A stretch of 64,000 nucleotides of DNA from Aphrocallistes beatrix (taxonomy: Eukaryota; Porifera; Hexactinellida; Sceptrulophora; Aphrocallistidae): assembly GCA_963281255.1 (NCBI GenBank), contig OY725497.1, forward strand, positions 3,774,968-3,838,967, written 5' to 3'. The translations under genes and the position numbers were made by a program. The notes under the pieces are model-generated. The model was not told where the DNA came from, made no database searches, and saw nothing but the letters and a program-made list of their open reading frames with translations. Below, one piece after another: positions 61,101-64,000 of this stretch (position 1 is its first letter; each line of letters begins with the position of its first letter).

Positions 61101-63609
61101 ACGTTGGATAGGCAGGAATGTAGTCGCTCAGATTCACGCCTGGGAGGAGACCAAAGGGTAGGGAAGCTATCTCGAAAGGGAACGGGTCGGAGGGGAGCTC
61201 TTTCTCTTGAGAGAACGAGGGGTATATCTCTGAGAGGAAGGGGAAGGGAGGCGGGATATGTTTCTGGTCGGGAAACTTGCAATAAGAGTAGCTAAATACG
61301 CGTCCGAGTTTGTTCCTATTCGTCTCCTCTTCAGTCAGTTTCTGGTACAGATTATGCATAGCTCCTCTCAGCCGATCCATCTCTATGAAGGGCAGCAGCA
61401 CCACGGCCTCCCACTCGTGAGTCTTGCCGTTCAGATCTGTCTCAAAGGTGGAAGGGTAGAAGTCAATAATTGGGGAGTTGTTGTCCTCCATTAGGTGCTG
61501 GAAGGAAACAGGTACGATGGCCTTGCTCAGAGAAGGCAGTACGGACATCAGCTGCTGGAACGGCTCGCAAGGATTGGAAAGTGCGAACTCGATACTCATC
61601 CGATCCACCTCGCTCAGGTCAGACACGAACGGCGCGTAGTGGTACGGATAGAACCAACTCCAGGAGGGAACTCCTCGGTAGTAGTAGAACAGCACCCACT
61701 GCAGACCTCTCATGTACTCGTAGCCCACCGCCTGAAGGAATGGCAGAGCTAGCGATTCCTTAGGTTTAAACTTATTCTCATAATACCGCCGCTTATACTT
61801 CTTAAGATCAACGCTGAAGTTGACGTCCGTGAGCGCCTCCTCATTAATCTCCATCGGGACGAGACAGCGGTCGTTCATGGCTTTTATACCAAGGAAGGTG
61901 TCGTCTGAATCCTCTTGATCCTCTAGGAGGTCCGCGGGTATCTGAGAGAGACCCAAGGAGGAGAGCTGCTCGTTGATATCATCTGGTCTATTTTCATGTG
62001 TGGGACTCATCACAAAATCTGGATCCATCCCCATGAAGTCTGTGAACGGCTCTAGCTCCCCATTCCCTGCATCCGTCTCCTTCCCCGTCTCCTTATCTTC
62101 CTGCTGCTGCTTTCTGGCGCGTTTCTCATTCCGCTTCTGAGCGATGAACGCCATACTCACGTAATGCTCCTGAAATTCTTGGATGTCGAACTCAACCAGG
62201 GATGATAGGTACTTCTGGAAGCGCACCATGTTGATCTTTCCCGCCTTGGAGAGATATCCGTCCAGCTTAGGAAGGATCGAGACGTACTTGCGGTGCAGGT
62301 AGGGAAGGCCCTCCTGCTTGATGTGCAGGCCAGGAAGGTTAGGAACAAAGTCATTGCCCGCCAGGAAACCCATCAGTACCCAGTCGTCTATGATGCAATC
62401 GATATCGAATTCGAATCGGATCTGCTCTTTCAGCTCTTTGAAATCGTACTCCAGATACTTCCGCACGATGGAGAGATGCAGCAGGTGGAAGGTCTGGTCC
62501 TCCAGTCGCTTGCTCTTCTTCTGGCCGTGGCCATATCTGAGGAGTGGGGTACGGTATAAATAGCATTTACTCTAGCAGCACAGAGTTGTAACTCACTTTA
62601 ACTCTTCTCTCAGGATGGAAAAGTGTGGCTCGTGGGTAGCCAGCCCCAGCATGATGAGGTCAGCGTCCAGGCCGTGCACACAGTGCCGTATGTTGGGATT
62701 ATAGTCCGATTGAGAACGACAACAGCGAATGTAATCCATAATCTTATGCTCTCCCTCCCCGGGAATGTTATGTCCGGAGTAGACCACTTCCATGCGCGAC
62801 CACAACGCATCTGTGGAGATTTTCCTCTGGATGAAGAATTTGAGGTAGGAATGCAGCCTGCACATGAACTCTGTTCCCGGAGTGATACAGTTGGAGTCGA
62901 ATCTTGGACCTTTGGGCACGTTCTCTCCGATGATTTCCTTTTCCTTGTTGTGTTCCATCGCATCTTTAGCAGATCGGAATCTATGTACAGAATAATAAAT
63001 CTCAGAAATTCGCCATTATAGGTAATAGGCTACAAAAGACTTGCGTAAGTGCGTAAGAATTTACCGCTAGCTTGTGATAGAAATGTATCGAAAACTGGGG
63101 CGAAATATTCGAATAATTTCATTTGAAATCTTCAGTTTGTAACACAAATTCAAAGAAATCATTAACAAAATTGTATATGATAGAGTAGGATACAATCTTA
63201 ACCCTTTTAAGAGTTTAGTTTGAACCAACTTCACTGACATAAATGCAAATAATAAAAGCCCAAAAAGCTAAAACTTTCAGGAATGATTGGATAAATGATG
63301 CACATACCTCCTCCCTCTCTGCTGGTTCATCTTGGCCCGGGGGGCTACTCCGTCGACTGCGAGGAAGAAGAGCTTCCTCGGCTTGATTATCTTGAACAAA
63401 TGCTCTACGTAGCGGCCAATGTTATGGAATATCTCCTCCTCCTCTACGATAGGGTTAGGGTCTGAGTCGTCGGGATGGGAACACTGATGGATGATTCCAT
63501 TCATGTCCAAGTAGAAGTGGTCGATCTCTGGAATCTGATAGTCGACCACTGGTTGCAGGAGGCACGGGTATCTCTGACTTAGCCACGCGAAAAATTTTGG
63601 TACACCCAT
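58123..63609 (-). CDS. XRN1: 5'-3' exoribonuclease 1
   Basis: Three exons: 63308-63609, 62597-62980 and 58123-62536, together 5100 bp and 1699 residues, close to human XRN1 (1706). The catalytic head is complete: MGVPKFFAWLSQRYPCL, DMNGIIHQCSHPD, DGVAPRAKMNQQRGRRFRSAK, PGTEFM, PGEGEHKI, GLDADLIMLGL and IIDDWVLMGFLAGNDFVP. Central PAZ/Tudor-like, KOW-like and SH3-like regions follow in the long exon, then a Pro-rich stretch, and near the C-terminus a dsRNA-binding-like segment (about 58384-58610; SYRDILEPYCTSLGLGFP ... AYESAACKALYEF). XRN1 degrades decapped mRNA in the cytoplasm (P-bodies) and completes NMD and miRNA decay. The last exon alone is 4.4 kb, while this gene is heavily split in vertebrates. 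Confidence 0.95.
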
Positions 63610-64000
63610 TACTGATAATTTTACCTACTGTAATTAAATTAAAAACTACACATTGGAGAGAAATTAATCGAGAACGAGCGTACTAATGGCAAATAATATA
63701 AAAAATAAGCGCGCTTGTAAATCTAATTTACTGAAGGCTATATGTACTAGCTGAGTTCTATTCTAGATTTAAATTTCGATATCAGTAGAACGTCAGTTAT
63801 CCGAACTTCAGTTATCCGAACACTTCAGTTATCCGAACACTTCAGTTATCCGAACCCCTTGGTTGACCAAACTAAAATATATTAAATTTATAAATGATGC
63901 ATCCTTGAGTAGAGAATTGAAAGTACTACACTGCCATCATTTTATATACTTTTGATGATACGTACATAGATCAATATGTATTTTATCCATATTAATCATT
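63610..64000. other. Window-edge region upstream of XRN1
   Basis: AT-rich sequence holding the XRN1 promoter region and a short tandem repeat (63794-63855). No gene seen. Confidence 0.4.
63794..63855. repeat. Short tandem repeat with pogo-like motif
   Basis: Four copies of CAGTTATCCGAAC spaced 15-17 bp apart. CAGTTATCCGAAC resembles pogo/Tigger terminal repeats and the foldback at 34082, so this may be an amplified transposon end. Confidence 0.75.

Overview
This is a gene-dense stretch of an animal nuclear genome. The evidence is a SOX HMG-box factor, a full BBS7, a CDH23-like cadherin, CARM1, XRN1, sideroflexin, ribosomal protein eL32 and a TRIM-NHL protein, with GT-AG introns. There is no sign of bacterial organisation. 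The intergenic DNA is AT-rich and carries several small DNA transposons. Many genes that are usually intron-rich are single open exons here: CARM1, cadherin, TRIM-NHL, protrudin-like, MAP2K, a 5.2-kb coiled-coil gene, and a 4.4-kb XRN1 exon. Where introns exist most are short (50-350 bp). I read it as a compact invertebrate genome, possibly an early-branching animal such as a sponge; the phylum cannot be fixed from the sequence alone.

Layout. 1-3.4 kb: intergenic, with a hAT-type MITE that has a perfect target duplication. 3.4-7.5 kb (minus): SOX, CARM1, a DUF4604/KIAA1143 protein. 8.1-16.4 kb (plus): four tandem BPI/LBP-family genes, all without introns and each with a TATA box; the first two lie in near-identical ~2.25-kb direct repeats and the fourth is truncated. 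17.1-18.0 kb (minus): an ECI1-like gene with a frameshift and a replaced catalytic Glu. 18.6-19.0 kb (plus): a bulb-type lectin with an acylation-type N-terminus. 19.4-22.6 kb (minus): short CDH23-like cadherin. 22.97-23.2 kb: 12-bp tandem array with an E-box in every unit. 23.3-26.6 kb (minus): a multi-exon LRR gene whose ~2-kb intron holds a complete protrudin-like gene on the same strand. 26.9-32.1 kb (minus): giant coiled-coil protein with two SxIP motifs. 34.8-36.0 kb: divergent MAP2K. 37.7-38.4 kb: unassigned exon. 41.2-42.8 kb: sideroflexin. 43.6-44.0 kb: eL32. 44.2-46.1 kb: TRIM-NHL. 46.3-48.9 kb: BBS7. 50.4-52.2 kb: a protein joining a KptA/TPT1 N-terminal-like domain to leucine-rich repeats. 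54.3-55.1 kb (plus): tandem-PH protein. 55.6-56.4 kb: an 0.8-kb transposon built of inverted tandem arrays. 58.1-63.6 kb (minus): XRN1.

The genes do not form one pathway. The coherent block is the immune-type cluster at 8-19 kb (BPI/LBP genes and a mannose-lectin-fold protein). The two observations most worth following are the tandem BPI genes, whose amino-acid differences concentrate at the two loops that form the LPS-binding tip in mammalian BPI, and the KptA-N/LRR architecture. All exon structures were read from splice signals, reading frame and protein similarity recalled from memory; no search was run.
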